NCBI RefSeq assembly: GCF_025947185.1 | Contig: NZ_CP110001.1 | Span: 3,162,001-3,226,000 of the forward strand | DNA: 64,000 nucleotides | Reading direction: 5' to 3' | DNA from: Flavobacterium sp. N2038 | GTDB taxonomy: Bacteria > Bacteroidota > Bacteroidia > Flavobacteriales > Flavobacteriaceae | Shown here: in pieces, positions 35,545 through 44,156 of the stretch | How the letters are laid out: each line of letters begins with the position of its first letter | How positions within the stretch are numbered: the stretch's first letter is position 1 | Position numbers and translations under genes: made by a program | Notes under the pieces: model-generated | The model's database searches: none | What the model saw: the letters and a program-made list of their open reading frames with translations, nothing else | What the model was told of the DNA's origin: nothing

Positions 35545-36078
35545 TCATTTCGATTTCTTTTTAGAATCTTTTTTTGGTTTCTTCTCTTTCTTCTTTTTTA
35601 GTAAATTAATTTTCCCCTTTATTCTTTTCTCAACTTCGCTAATTCCGGAATCATAATCATGTTGAATAGAATACAATTTTGCCTGCTTAATTTCTTTTAA
35701 AGCTTCTTTAAACTTTTGCTGTACTTCTAAGAGAATGGCTTTCTTTACAAAAATTTCGGCCTTATTAATTCCTTTTATGGTCATAGCAAATTCAATTAAC
35801 TTTTGAGCTTCGGCATAATCTTCATTCAAAATCAGCGTTTGCAAATAATATGGATATACTTCAAGCGCATGAATATTTATAGTTAAAGCTTGCTGAAAAT
35901 AAGATTTAGCTTCTTCGTAATTCAATAGTTGTTCTGCCTGAATTCTTCCGTACAAACACAAAACCATTGTATTCTTTGCATCATACGAAAATGCATAATC
36001 CAGAGATTCTATAGTTTCTTCAAGCGAATATGGATAACTATCCAATGCCTGAAAAAGATATTTATCAGTTGTTTTCAT
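35545..36078 (-). CDS. TPR-repeat protein with lysine-rich tail
   Basis: 177 residues. Three to four tetratricopeptide-like helix pairs are present: ESLDYAFSYDAKNTMVLCLYGRIQAEQL and EEAKSYFQQALTINIHALEVYPYYL, then EAQKLIEFAMTIKGINKAEIFVKKAILL. The C-terminal tail of about 20 residues is almost all Lys (KKKEKKPKKDSKKKSK). The tail could bind RNA or ribosomes. It starts 42 nt after prfH on the same strand with no terminator between, so it may be a fifth operon member. Confidence 0.75.
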   Translation of the reverse strand: MKTTDKYLFQALDSYPYSLEETIESLDYAFSYDAKNTMVLCLYGRIQAEQLLNYEEAKSYFQQALTINIHALEVYPYYLQTLILNEDYAEAQKLIEFAMTIKGINKAEIFVKKAILLEVQQKFKEALKEIKQAKLYSIQHDYDSGISEVEKRIKGKINLLKKKKEKKPKKDSKKKSK

Positions 36079-36120
36079 TTTATCTGTCGATATTTATTGT
36101 TTTTTTTTGCGAACAAGTTT

Positions 36121-36810
36121 TTAATTATGCTCATTTCGCAAATCGTTTTTTAGTTTCTGACGAGTTCCTTTGTAACTTTTCTCCACCTTGTTCTTTTTAA
36201 AATCACTTCCGGCAAAAACTCTAACTGGGTTTCCACGCTCGACATTGAGCTGATTTTCCCATTGTTGTCCGACATGATTTTTAAGCTGGAGCAATTTTTC
36301 GTCTTCTAATTTTTTAAATAATCTTTCTGTTGCCAGTTTCTTGTTTTGGTGTTGAGAACGGCTGTCCATTGAAACAACTGCAATTCCGGTTGGAATATGT
36401 GTAGCTCTAATAGCCGAACTTACTTTATTAACATGTTGTCCTCCTGCACCGGAGCTTCGCATTGCCTGATACTGAATATCGTTCTCGGAAAACGAAGCAT
36501 TCTTTTGCTGTTCAACCTCAAAAATGCCAATAAACCAGTTTTTGCGTTTATGCATTTTTCTAAACTGACTTTGACCAATCCATTGAATAGTTCCAATCCA
36601 GGAATTCACAAACTGATCGGCATTTTTTCCTTTTACAGCAATAGATGCCGTTTCGATCGTTCCGTTTTCCTGTCCTGCTTCTCGTTGCAGCAAAACAACA
36701 TCTAATTGTTGATCTTGTGCTTCCTCCAAAACTTTTTTAAGCACTTGGGCAACTACCCAAGTGCATTCTGCTGGTCCGCGACCCGCTGTTATCTGAATTA
36801 TTCTTTCCAT
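36121..36810 (-). CDS. prfH: Peptide chain release factor homologue PrfH
   Basis: 229 residues. The N-terminal [27 protein letters not shown] is typical of RF-H and absent from RF1/RF2. The catalytic GGQ is at residues 123-125 in [31 protein letters not shown] basic C-terminus ([21 protein letters not shown]) would contact rRNA. Codon-recognition domains of RF1/RF2 are missing. Known: prfH is repeatedly next to rtcB and has been linked to ribosomes with damaged decoding-centre rRNA. It overlaps the CxxC gene by 13 bp. Confidence 0.92.
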   Translation of the reverse strand: MERIIQITAGRGPAECTWVVAQVLKKVLEEAQDQQLDVVLLQREAGQENGTIETASIAVKGKNADQFVNSWIGTIQWIGQSQFRKMHKRKNWFIGIFEVEQQKNASFSENDIQYQAMRSSGAGGQHVNKVSSAIRATHIPTGIAVVSMDSRSQHQNKKLATERLFKKLEDEKLLQLKNHVGQQWENQLNVERGNPVRVFAGSDFKKNKVEKSYKGTRQKLKNDLRNEHN

Positions 36811-37409
36811 TTCTTTAAAATTTTGAGCAGCTTTTCTCTATTTTTCGCTGCTTTTACAAATTGTGGCAAGCGTGCCACCAAACTTGATGTATAATTGCTC
36901 TTTGAATTGCGTTCTCTTAATCCGGCTCCAATATATCTTTCCAGATAATCAATATGATCAGGATTATAAGCCCAAAAAACATTCCCATCAACCTCTTTCT
37001 GAAACCAAAGTGGCAAATTGTACCACGTTTCTCTTACTAAACCATCATCTGTATTTGATGACTCTTTAATTCTGTAGCTTTTCGTTTTCCATTCTTCCTG
37101 AAAACTACAATGAGGACATTTAGTTCCGTATTTTAAAGGTTTCTCTTTTAAGGGCTGAGATTGATACTCAAACTTTTCAAAACAATTATTGCAATACTCT
37201 TTTCCGTAAGCTATGTATTGAAAAACTGGCTCTTTTAGTTTATAAAAACATTTTTTGCATTCAAAAACCATACTGTGGCATCTTCCGCATTCACAATTTT
37301 CTTTTAACTCTTCCTTTACAGCAGCTTTCGATTCGCATTTTGGACATTTCACCAAAATCTCATTATTAAAACTTCCTAAAAACTTATTTTCATCCTGAAA
37401 TCTTTCCAT
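36798..37409 (-). CDS. Multi-CxxC zinc-ribbon protein in the RtcB-PrfH operon
   Basis: 203 residues, not recognised beyond zinc ribbons. Cysteines are at 22/25, 39/41/44, 51/54, 73/76 and 98/101, making four to five CxxC knuckles in the first half. The C-terminal half has no Cys. It contains [39 protein letters not shown] and ends in a basic helix ([20 protein letters not shown]). This suggests nucleic acid or ribosome binding. It is locked between rtcB (12 nt) and prfH (13-bp overlap), so it probably works with them. Confidence 0.8.
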   Translation of the reverse strand: MERFQDENKFLGSFNNEILVKCPKCESKAAVKEELKENCECGRCHSMVFECKKCFYKLKEPVFQYIAYGKEYCNNCFEKFEYQSQPLKEKPLKYGTKCPHCSFQEEWKTKSYRIKESSNTDDGLVRETWYNLPLWFQKEVDGNVFWAYNPDHIDYLERYIGAGLRERNSKSNYTSSLVARLPQFVKAAKNREKLLKILKKWKE

Positions 37410-37421
37410 AATCTTTAATTT

Positions 37422-38813
37422 TTAGCGATCCATTCTAACAATCTTTGGCGTGAATGTTCCCAGAACTTCAACCAAATCATTTTGATTTGCCATTACTTTT
37501 TCGATGTCTTTGTAAGCCATTGGTGCTTCGTCAATATTTCCACCAATTAAAGTCACATCATGCTTTTGCAATTCTTTCTTAATCTGACTTTGAGTAAAAC
37601 TGCTTTTGCACTTTGCTCTCGAAAATAAACGTCCTGCACCATGTGAAGCCGAATTTAAACTTTCTTCATTTCCTTTACCTTTCACAATATAGCCAGGCGC
37701 AGTCATCGAACCGGGAATTATTCCCAATTGTCCTTCTGCTGCAGGAGTTGCTCCTTTTCTATGCACAATACATTCCTGACCGTTTACCATTTCTTTCCAT
37801 GCAAAATTGTGGTGATTTTCAATCGTAACTACTACTCTTTTACCAATCACTTTAGCAATTCGTCTGTGAATATCATCATGACACGCTTTTGCATATTCTC
37901 CGGCTAAATTCATCGCCAGCCAATATTCCTGACCATCGTGCGTACTTAAATCTAACCAGGCCAAATGCTGCACATTTTTCGGTAACGGACATTGTTTTGT
38001 TGCCAGATAAGTATAATGTTTCGCAATGTTTGCACCCAAACCGCGAGAACCGCTATGCGATAAAACTGCAAAATATTCTCCTTTTTCCAATTTCCATTCG
38101 TTCTCCGGATTGTCAATTTTAGCGATTCCAAATTCTACAAAATGATTTCCTCCTCCAGAGCTTCCTAATTGTTTATACGCTTTTGGCAAAAGATTCTTTA
38201 ATAACGGAATATCCTGAAATTCACTTTTATAAAAGACTTCGTGATCTACTCGGGAAGCATGCGATTCATACATTCCGAATTTTGTATTGTCCTTTAAAAT
38301 TGCTTCCAGCTGATGTTCTCTTCCTTTAAAATGAGAAGCTGGCAAATCAAAAATTGAAAGACTCATTCGGCATCCAATATCAACACCAACTCCGTAAGGA
38401 ATAACTGCATTATCAGTTGCTAAGACACCGCCAATTGGCAATCCGTAACCAGAATGCGCGTCTGGCATTAAAGCTCCTGCAACTGAGATTGGCAACTTCA
38501 AGGAATCATACAATTGAAATTTAGCCTGTTGATCAATTTCATTTTCGCCAAAAATTGCAAAAGGAACTCTTGTCGTTTTAAGCTGGTGCATTCTAACATG
38601 CACTGGTTTTATCAAACCTTCTGCTACTTTTCCCCAGGTTCCGTGACCTTCAAATTTTTCAGGGTTTAACAATACGTCTTTTGCTTCTGTTAGAATAGAT
38701 TCTTTCTTTTCTCTTTTTCTATATCTGTTTATCTGCCCTAAAGCGATATTTATTGAATTGTTTTTTGGAAATCCCAATTTAATCAGGTCTTTTCCAGATA
38801 ATTTATTTCCCAT
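37422..38813 (-). CDS. rtcB: RtcB-family RNA ligase
   Basis: 463 residues. GTP-dependent RNA ligase joining 2',3'-cyclic phosphate or 3'-phosphate ends to 5'-OH ends. Metal ligands are visible: C148 in GVDIGCRMS, the GGGNHFVEFG segment, HSGSRGLG and IENHHNFAW. The guanylylated histidine H391 lies in SLNSASHGAGRLFSR. It differs from standalone RtcB in having DIGCRM rather than DIGCGM, and in its pairing with prfH. In other bacteria such a pair is called RtcB2. No archease gene is adjacent. It follows the basic ORF by 4 nt. Confidence 0.93.
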   Translation of the reverse strand: MGNKLSGKDLIKLGFPKNNSINIALGQINRYRKREKKESILTEAKDVLLNPEKFEGHGTWGKVAEGLIKPVHVRMHQLKTTRVPFAIFGENEIDQQAKFQLYDSLKLPISVAGALMPDAHSGYGLPIGGVLATDNAVIPYGVGVDIGCRMSLSIFDLPASHFKGREHQLEAILKDNTKFGMYESHASRVDHEVFYKSEFQDIPLLKNLLPKAYKQLGSSGGGNHFVEFGIAKIDNPENEWKLEKGEYFAVLSHSGSRGLGANIAKHYTYLATKQCPLPKNVQHLAWLDLSTHDGQEYWLAMNLAGEYAKACHDDIHRRIAKVIGKRVVVTIENHHNFAWKEMVNGQECIVHRKGATPAAEGQLGIIPGSMTAPGYIVKGKGNEESLNSASHGAGRLFSRAKCKSSFTQSQIKKELQKHDVTLIGGNIDEAPMAYKDIEKVMANQNDLVEVLGTFTPKIVRMDR

Positions 38814-38817
38814 GATT

Positions 38818-39582
38818 TTATATCATTTCGTCTGCATACTGTTGATACAAAGCAGGCAGACTTATATTTTTAATTGGGTTTTTCTCTTTTGGATTCTCAT
38901 TTTCGTAATAACTCCAACGATGAGAAAAACCATCTACTAATTTGTTTATTTTATATCTCAGATGATTATTAACAATGTAATTATCAAGAAGCTGAATTTC
39001 ACTTTCCAAATCTGAATCGACCATCTTTGTATGTGTTATCATATATGGACTAACACGAAGTACGTAACGCCAAGGCTCATTAAATACATAATGAATTTTG
39101 TACCGCTTAAAATTGCTGCACCAGCGTTCTCGCTTATAAAAATGTACTTTTTCTTTTTCGGTCAATTCTAATTTTGGGCTTTTCCATTCCCATTCTGAAA
39201 ACTCTTTTACAATTTGAATATTTTCTACATACACATGTCTTCTTTTTCTTTTTTTCTTTCTTTTAAAAGATTTCTCAGGAGAAAACTGCCGTGTATTTAT
39301 TTTTTCTAATAATGTTCTGTAAAAATTCGCTTCACTAGATCTTGCTACATCTTCGCGCAACACAAAATTTCGCTGCCAGCCCTTTTGATATGGGTTTTCG
39401 AGTGGAATTAGTGGCAAATCTTTTCGCCTATTCCAAAGCTCTTTTTCAAGTCTTCTTATCTGAATTAATTGTTTTTCAAAATCTTCTTTTACTAATCTTT
39501 TCTTTCTTTTTTTACTTTTAAAACGAGTACATAAAGCGTACTCATCTACCGTATAATTTCCCATTAAAAAATTATAGTGCAT
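38818..39582 (-). CDS. Highly basic protein of unknown function, first gene of the RtcB operon
   Basis: 254 residues from the ATG at 39582 (an ATG at 39564 is an alternative; the further extension begins with TTG). Not recognised. Two basic patches stand out: residues 22-32 (KSKKRKKRLVK) and 105-116 (SFKRKKKRKRRH). An aromatic-rich middle follows (EWEWKS, RERWCSNFKRYKIHYVF, EPWRYVLRVSPYM), and then a helical C-terminus. The patches suggest RNA binding. Four nt from rtcB, so cotranscription is almost certain. Prime candidate for a partner that delivers damaged RNA or ribosomes. Confidence 0.75.
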   Translation of the reverse strand: MHYNFLMGNYTVDEYALCTRFKSKKRKKRLVKEDFEKQLIQIRRLEKELWNRRKDLPLIPLENPYQKGWQRNFVLREDVARSSEANFYRTLLEKINTRQFSPEKSFKRKKKRKRRHVYVENIQIVKEFSEWEWKSPKLELTEKEKVHFYKRERWCSNFKRYKIHYVFNEPWRYVLRVSPYMITHTKMVDSDLESEIQLLDNYIVNNHLRYKINKLVDGFSHRWSYYENENPKEKNPIKNISLPALYQQYADEMI

Positions 39583-39610
39583 TAAATTAATAGCCAAACA
39601 GGCTTAACAT

Positions 39611-39628
39611 TTTATCCCACGGGATAAA
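39611..39628. promoter_or_regulatory. Perfect palindrome upstream of the RtcB operon
   Basis: TTTATCCC (39611-39618), AC, GGGATAAA (39621-39628), 28 nt before the first ATG of the operon. Looks like an operator for a dimeric regulator. No canonical TAnnTTTG box was found nearby. Confidence 0.6.
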
Positions 39629-39671
39629 TAATAAAAATCGATTTTCGGGAAAATTTGAAGTGTCTAGAATA

Positions 39672-39707
39672 AAAAAAGCCCGAAACTAAATGTCTTCGGG
39701 CTTTTTT
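39672..39707. terminator. Terminator of the 27-codon transcription unit
   Basis: 13-bp stem AAAAAAGCCCGAA (39672-39684) / TTCGGGCTTTTTT (39695-39707), A/T-runs on both sides. In the minus direction it ends the small ORF transcript and insulates the RtcB operon promoter. Confidence 0.85.
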
Positions 39708-39727
39708 ATATATCTAAAAATGTATTT

Positions 39728-39811
39728 CTAAGATTGAAATAAGCCACGAAGAATTGCTGCACCAAATCTGTTTGGTGTGAAGCTCTGAGATGTCGATGTA
39801 AGTACAAACAT
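39728..39811 (-). CDS. Possible 27-residue small protein
   Basis: ATG at 39811, stop TAG at 39728-39730. The peptide starts MFVLTSTSQSFTPNRFGAAI and ends RGLFQS. It is preceded by a -33/-7-like promoter and followed by a strong terminator. The whole unit is therefore promoter, short ORF and terminator, with nothing else in it. A mixed Thr/Ser, aromatic and Arg composition, unlike random AT-rich translation. It could encode a small protein or be a regulatory RNA; no homologue is recalled with certainty. Confidence 0.5.
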   Translation of the reverse strand: MFVLTSTSQSFTPNRFGAAILRGLFQS

Positions 39812-39850
39812 TTTTCTTCGTTTTTAAAGGGTTATTATTTTTTTCGTTTG

Positions 39851-39882
39851 CAAATATTCATAATTGTTTTTCTATTTTCCAA
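39851..39882 (-). promoter_or_regulatory. Promoter of the 27-codon unit
   Basis: TTG (39880-39882), 21-nt spacer, AATATTTG (39851-39858), one mismatch to TAnnTTTG. It lies about 40 nt upstream of the small ATG. Confidence 0.45.
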
Positions 39883-40071
39883 ATTATTTTAAAGAAAATT
39901 CCTCAAAATAAAATAAACCAGGAAATTGAAAAGCGCAAAAAACCAACCTAAACAATTATATTCCAATAAATTAAATCCAAATATTTTAAAAACAATATGA
40001 CGAATATTTTTTCAATTTCAGGCATAAAAAAAGCTCTGATTACTCAGAGCTTATATATTTTTGGTGAATTA
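39883..40071. other. AT-rich spacer before rprY
   Basis: Apart from the terminator at 40031-40052 I see no gene or structured element here. Confidence 0.5.
40031..40052 (-). terminator. Terminator of the RprXY-like operon
   Basis: AAGCTCTGA (40031-40039), loop, TCAGAGCTT (40044-40052), followed on the minus strand by a T-run. Confidence 0.85.
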
Positions 40072-40788
40072 TTATTCAGTTACTTTGCTTTTTACAACCA
40101 ATCTGAATCCTTCTCCGTGAATGTTTAAGATTTCAACATCCTCATCAGCTTTTAGATATTTTCTAAGTTTTGCGATGTAAACATCCATACTTCTTGAAGT
40201 AAAATAGTTGTCATCTCTCCAGATTTTTGTTAATGCTAATTCTCTAGGCATTAAATCATTTTCATGCAGAATTAACATTTTAAGTAATTCATTTTCTTTT
40301 GGAGACAACTTAATAGGTTCTTCATCCTGGAAAGTCAAAAATCTAAGTTTTGAGTTTAGATGAAATTTACCAATATTAAATTCAAATTGTACTTGTTCTG
40401 CTTTTGTATCAGCAGATTTCCTTTGAATAATTGCTTTAATTTTCATCAATAAAACTTCTGAATCAAAAGGTTTATTCAAATAATCATCAGCACCAGCTTT
40501 GTATCCTTTTAACACATCTTCTTTCATAGATTTTGCTGTCAAGAAGATAATAGGCACTTCGCTGTTTTTTTCTCTAATTTCTTTAGCTAAAGTATAACCA
40601 TCTTTATAAGGCATCATAACATCCAGAATGCATAAATCATACACATCTTTTTTGAATTTTTCGAAACCTTCCATACCGTTTTTAGCTAAAGTAACTTCAA
40701 AGTCATTTAACATTAGATAATCTTTAAGAACTGCCCCAAAATTTAGGTCATCTTCTACTAAAAGTATTCTTTTGTTACTATTTTCCAT
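40072..40788 (-). CDS. rprY: OmpR-family response regulator (RprY-like)
   Basis: 238 residues. Receiver domain with the phosphoacceptor D56 in LCILDVMMPYKDG, acidic pair in LLVEDDLNFG and K in NKPFDSEVLL. The C-terminal winged helix (LSPKENELLKMLI...SRSMDVYIAKLRKYL...ILNIHGEGFRLVV) binds DNA. Begins 3 nt after the kinase gene. By length and partner it resembles RprXY of Bacteroides. The stimulus is not known. Confidence 0.93.
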   Translation of the reverse strand: MENSNKRILLVEDDLNFGAVLKDYLMLNDFEVTLAKNGMEGFEKFKKDVYDLCILDVMMPYKDGYTLAKEIREKNSEVPIIFLTAKSMKEDVLKGYKAGADDYLNKPFDSEVLLMKIKAIIQRKSADTKAEQVQFEFNIGKFHLNSKLRFLTFQDEEPIKLSPKENELLKMLILHENDLMPRELALTKIWRDDNYFTSRSMDVYIAKLRKYLKADEDVEILNIHGEGFRLVVKSKVTE

Positions 40789-40791
40789 ATT

Positions 40792-42378
40792 TTAATTTAT
40801 TAATGGTATTTTTATTATAAAGGTGCTACCTTTTCCTTTTTCGCTTTCAACATATACTTGACCATTGTGGTCTTCTACTATTCTTTTTACATATGCAAGG
40901 CCTAAACCATGCCCTTTTACATTGTGCAAATCTCCTGTATGCTCTCTGTAAAACTTCTCAAAAACTCTTTTTTGAGCTACTTTACTCATTCCAAGACCAT
41001 TATCTTTAACTTTTATCAGAATCATGTCTTTTACATTTTCTGTAAAAATTTCAATTTCCGGAATATCAGGTGAATATTTTATTGCGTTTTCTAAAATATT
41101 AACCAAAACATTTGTAAAGTGTACCTCGTTGATTAAACAAGTTGTTCTTACTGCATTAAAATGCTTTACAACAGTTCCTTGTCTATCCTCCAAAATTAGA
41201 TTTACATGCTCAATAGCATCATCAATAATATCATGAATTGCAGTTGGTTCTTTTGTAATATCAAGTTCTCGTTTTTCTAACTTAGAAATTCGAAGTACAT
41301 TTTCAACCTGTGCATGCATTCTTTTATTTTCGTCGCGAATCATCTGAAGATATCGATAGACCTTTTCTTTATCTTCAATAATCTTTGGATTTTTGATCGC
41401 ATCAAGTGCAAGATTTATCGTCGCAATTGGAGTTTTAAACTCATGAGTCATATTATTTATAAAATCTGTTTTGATTTCAGAAATATGTTTTTGACGCAAC
41501 AATTGGTTCAAAGCACTTGTATAAGCTATTATTATAATTAATGTAAAAACTATTGATAAAATTGTAATACTCAATAATTCTGACAGTAAGAACTTCTTTT
41601 TATGTGGAAAAGTGATATATAATTCATATTTACTATTCCCTTCATTATCTGTATATATAGGAACGTGATAGCTTGCTTCTTTATCGTAATGAAAACCTTC
41701 AGATTTTACTTTTGTTGGCAAACCACTATTAAGAACCCCATATTCAAATTTGGTTTTTACACCATATTCTTCTAATTCTTTCTTTAAAAGTTTAAAAAGT
41801 TTGTCTCTTGTAATCCTTCCTTCGATCGGGGTTAATGATGCAATATCCTTGTACTGAATTTGTTGTTGTACTTTGTTCAGAATATCCAGACTCCCTGATT
41901 TTTCGATCCTTAAATCTGGTATAATGGTCTGTCCCAAAGAATTATTATCAATACTGTTATTATTGTTATATACTTCAGTTACACGTTTAGAACTAAAATT
42001 CTTAAATCTCTCACTACTGAATTTTTTATTAAAAAGCGAACCGCTTATATCATAATCCTCAGAAGTCAGTGTATTAGAATATACTATGGTTTTATTTGTT
42101 TTTGTATTTCGTTGAACGTACAGAACTTCTAATAAATCTTCTTTTTTAGGAATTTTACCAGTACTATCCTTAATTCGATTGTATTTGTCGTAAAAACTGT
42201 ATTCTTCTTGTTGTTCAAGTTTATCAGCGACATTCCCAATTACTTGAGTAACGTGGTATTTAAATTGTTCATCATTATTTTTGAACGAAGAGTTGAACCA
42301 AAATACCTGAACCAGAATTATCCCTATTAAGGACAAACTCATAAGCAAAACAAGTATTCTAAAAAATAATTTATTCAT
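40792..42378 (-). CDS. rprX: Sensor histidine kinase (RprX-like)
   Basis: 528 residues. One N-terminal helix (about 5-28) is followed by a periplasmic sensor region of about 230 residues and a second helix near residues 267-292. HisKA has H312 in MTHEFKTPIATINLALD. HATPase boxes are N (ENAIKYSP), G1 (DNGLGMS) and G2 (GHGLGLAYV). It autophosphorylates and passes phosphate to the downstream regulator. Inner membrane. Confidence 0.92.
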   Translation of the reverse strand: MNKLFFRILVLLMSLSLIGIILVQVFWFNSSFKNNDEQFKYHVTQVIGNVADKLEQQEEYSFYDKYNRIKDSTGKIPKKEDLLEVLYVQRNTKTNKTIVYSNTLTSEDYDISGSLFNKKFSSERFKNFSSKRVTEVYNNNNSIDNNSLGQTIIPDLRIEKSGSLDILNKVQQQIQYKDIASLTPIEGRITRDKLFKLLKKELEEYGVKTKFEYGVLNSGLPTKVKSEGFHYDKEASYHVPIYTDNEGNSKYELYITFPHKKKFLLSELLSITILSIVFTLIIIIAYTSALNQLLRQKHISEIKTDFINNMTHEFKTPIATINLALDAIKNPKIIEDKEKVYRYLQMIRDENKRMHAQVENVLRISKLEKRELDITKEPTAIHDIIDDAIEHVNLILEDRQGTVVKHFNAVRTTCLINEVHFTNVLVNILENAIKYSPDIPEIEIFTENVKDMILIKVKDNGLGMSKVAQKRVFEKFYREHTGDLHNVKGHGLGLAYVKRIVEDHNGQVYVESEKGKGSTFIIKIPLIN

Positions 42379-42437
42379 CGAAACAAAATTAATATTTTAA
42401 CAATATACTAAATAATACATTAACCAAATATTAACAT

Positions 42438-43034
42438 TTAAGACTGATTTTGTTTAATATCTAAAATTTTAAGAATTTTAACAACTTCTTCTTTAGCAAT
42501 TTTAAGATTAACGTTATTAATAATAAAATTACTTCGTGAAATACGATCTTCGTCTTTCCATTGCATTTTCATTCTGCTTAAAACTTGTTCTTTTGTGGTA
42601 TTATCTCGTTTTAAGACTCTTTCTATTCTGATTTCTTCCGGGGCGGTAACTGTTATGATCAGATCACAGTCTTTATAACGACCGCTTTCAAATAAAATTG
42701 CAGCTTCGTATATTACATACGGGTTCGAGTTGTGCTGCTTTAACCATAATTCAAAATCTTCCTTAACTGCAGGATGAACTATTCCATTTAATTGCGCTAA
42801 TTTGTCTGCATCATTAAATACTATTTCTGCCAGTTTTGCTCTATTTAAAATATCATTTTCAAAAAGCGCATCTCCAAAAACTTCTTTTATTTTTTTTATT
42901 ACATCGTCAGACTTCATTACATTTCTGGCTCCGTCATCTGCAATATAAACAGGGACTCCCATTTCATTAAAATAACTGGCAACAGTTGTTTTACCGCTAC
43001 CAATTCCGCCAGTTAAGCCTATAATTTTTGTCAT
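42438..43034 (-). CDS. coaE: Dephospho-CoA kinase
   Basis: Final step of coenzyme A synthesis. 198 residues. P-loop GLTGGIGSGKTTV at residues 6-18, VPVYIADDGAR, HPAVKEDFELWL, IYEAAILFESG and the RxxR lid segment. The ATG is one base after the glycosyltransferase stop, so translation is coupled. A second CoA gene, coaBC, lies about 5 kb away. Confidence 0.96.
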   Translation of the reverse strand: MTKIIGLTGGIGSGKTTVASYFNEMGVPVYIADDGARNVMKSDDVIKKIKEVFGDALFENDILNRAKLAEIVFNDADKLAQLNGIVHPAVKEDFELWLKQHNSNPYVIYEAAILFESGRYKDCDLIITVTAPEEIRIERVLKRDNTTKEQVLSRMKMQWKDEDRISRSNFIINNVNLKIAKEEVVKILKILDIKQNQS

Positions 43035-43035
43035 C

Positions 43036-44034
43036 TTATATTTTAAAAAACATACGAGGAAAAGCCTCTTGTGGATTTTTCTTTAAAAGAATAATTTTTA
43101 CAAACGATTCCAAAAATCCCGTTCCATAGCCATAAAATTGTTTCCAAACTGCTATTACTGAAAGATATCCAATTTTAATGCTCTTATTTTGTATACTCGC
43201 TGTAAGAAAAATAATAACGAAATATACAAAATATAATTGTAACAGCAAATCAATATTAAATATTAATAGTAAAAAAGCTAATAATAACCCCAATATAAAT
43301 AAGGTCGGAAAGAAAAAGGTTAATTTATTATGTTCCGGATACCAACTATTTAAAATAGGCCGAGCGATTCCGAATTTATGAACTTGTATTGAAAATTTCT
43401 CCCAATCAATTCTTCGTTTATGATAAACGTAAGCTTCTGAGAACAAACGCGTTTCGAAACCTAAATTCCACAAACGAATGGACAAATCCGGATCTTCTCC
43501 AGGATGTATATTACCAAATCCTTTAGACGCTAAAAAAGCTCTTTTTGAAATTCCCATATTGAAACTTCTTGGCTGAAATTTGTTGATTTTTTCAGAGCCT
43601 CCACGAATTCCTCCTGTAGTAAGGAAGGAAGTCATAGCAAAATTTATTGCTTTTTGAATATTTGAAAAACTATCTAATGCCTTATCAGGTCCACCAAAAC
43701 AATCCACATATTCAGCATCAAGCGCTTTTCGTACTTCTGTCAAATAATTTGGAGGAATAATACAGTCTGAATCAAAAATGATATAGTAATCCCCTCTCGC
43801 CTTCTGCATCCCGAAATTTCTTGAATCACCTGGTCCTGAATTTTCTTTAAAATAATATGAAATATTCAATTTTCCCTGGTAGTTCATCACAACATCTTTA
43901 CAAGGAATTGATGATCCATCTTCAACAAGAACAATTTCAAAAGCTTCATTATAATCAGATTTCGAGAGACTTTCTAAAAGTTCATCAACTTCATCTGGGC
44001 GATTATACACGGGTATAATTAAAGAAAAAACCAT
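43036..44034 (-). CDS. GT2-family glycosyltransferase
   Basis: 332 residues. GT-A fold: SLIIPVYNRPDEVDELLESL with LVEDGSS, and the DxD-like FDSDCIIPP. Two hydrophobic segments near residues 234-275 and a basic end (KIILLKKNPQEAFPRMFFKI) place the C-terminus at the inner membrane. Transfers an unknown sugar, maybe to lipid or polysaccharide. A good TATCTTTG promoter lies upstream. Confidence 0.9.
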   Translation of the reverse strand: MVFSLIIPVYNRPDEVDELLESLSKSDYNEAFEIVLVEDGSSIPCKDVVMNYQGKLNISYYFKENSGPGDSRNFGMQKARGDYYIIFDSDCIIPPNYLTEVRKALDAEYVDCFGGPDKALDSFSNIQKAINFAMTSFLTTGGIRGGSEKINKFQPRSFNMGISKRAFLASKGFGNIHPGEDPDLSIRLWNLGFETRLFSEAYVYHKRRIDWEKFSIQVHKFGIARPILNSWYPEHNKLTFFFPTLFILGLLLAFLLLIFNIDLLLQLYFVYFVIIFLTASIQNKSIKIGYLSVIAVWKQFYGYGTGFLESFVKIILLKKNPQEAFPRMFFKI

Positions 44035-44085
44035 AACAGAATATGCGGTATTAGAGTAGCAATTTTTTAAATTTCAAAATTTTAA

Positions 44086-44119
44086 CAAAGATAAGGTATA
44101 TTCATAAAAAAACCACCAA
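44086..44119 (-). promoter_or_regulatory. Promoter of the GT2-coaE operon
   Basis: TATCTTTG (44086-44093), with a TTG about 23 nt upstream inside the fabV terminator. Confidence 0.5.
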
Positions 44120-44137
44120 CTTTTGGTTGATGGTTTT
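44107..44137 (-). terminator. Terminator downstream of fabV
   Basis: AAAACCATCAAC...GTTGGTGGTTTTTT on the minus strand, with one G-U pair. Confidence 0.8.
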
Positions 44138-44156
44138 CATTTATCGCAATCAGGTA

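Noticed and set aside
39583..39671. Sigma-54 promoter for the RtcB operon (TTGGC...ATGCA on the minus strand)
   Set aside because: The GG-to-GC spacing is about 13 nt instead of 10, and no RtcR-like activator is adjacent.
40667..42055. Small plus-strand frames opposite rprX
   Set aside because: They lie opposite strongly conserved histidine-kinase motifs; antisense shadows.
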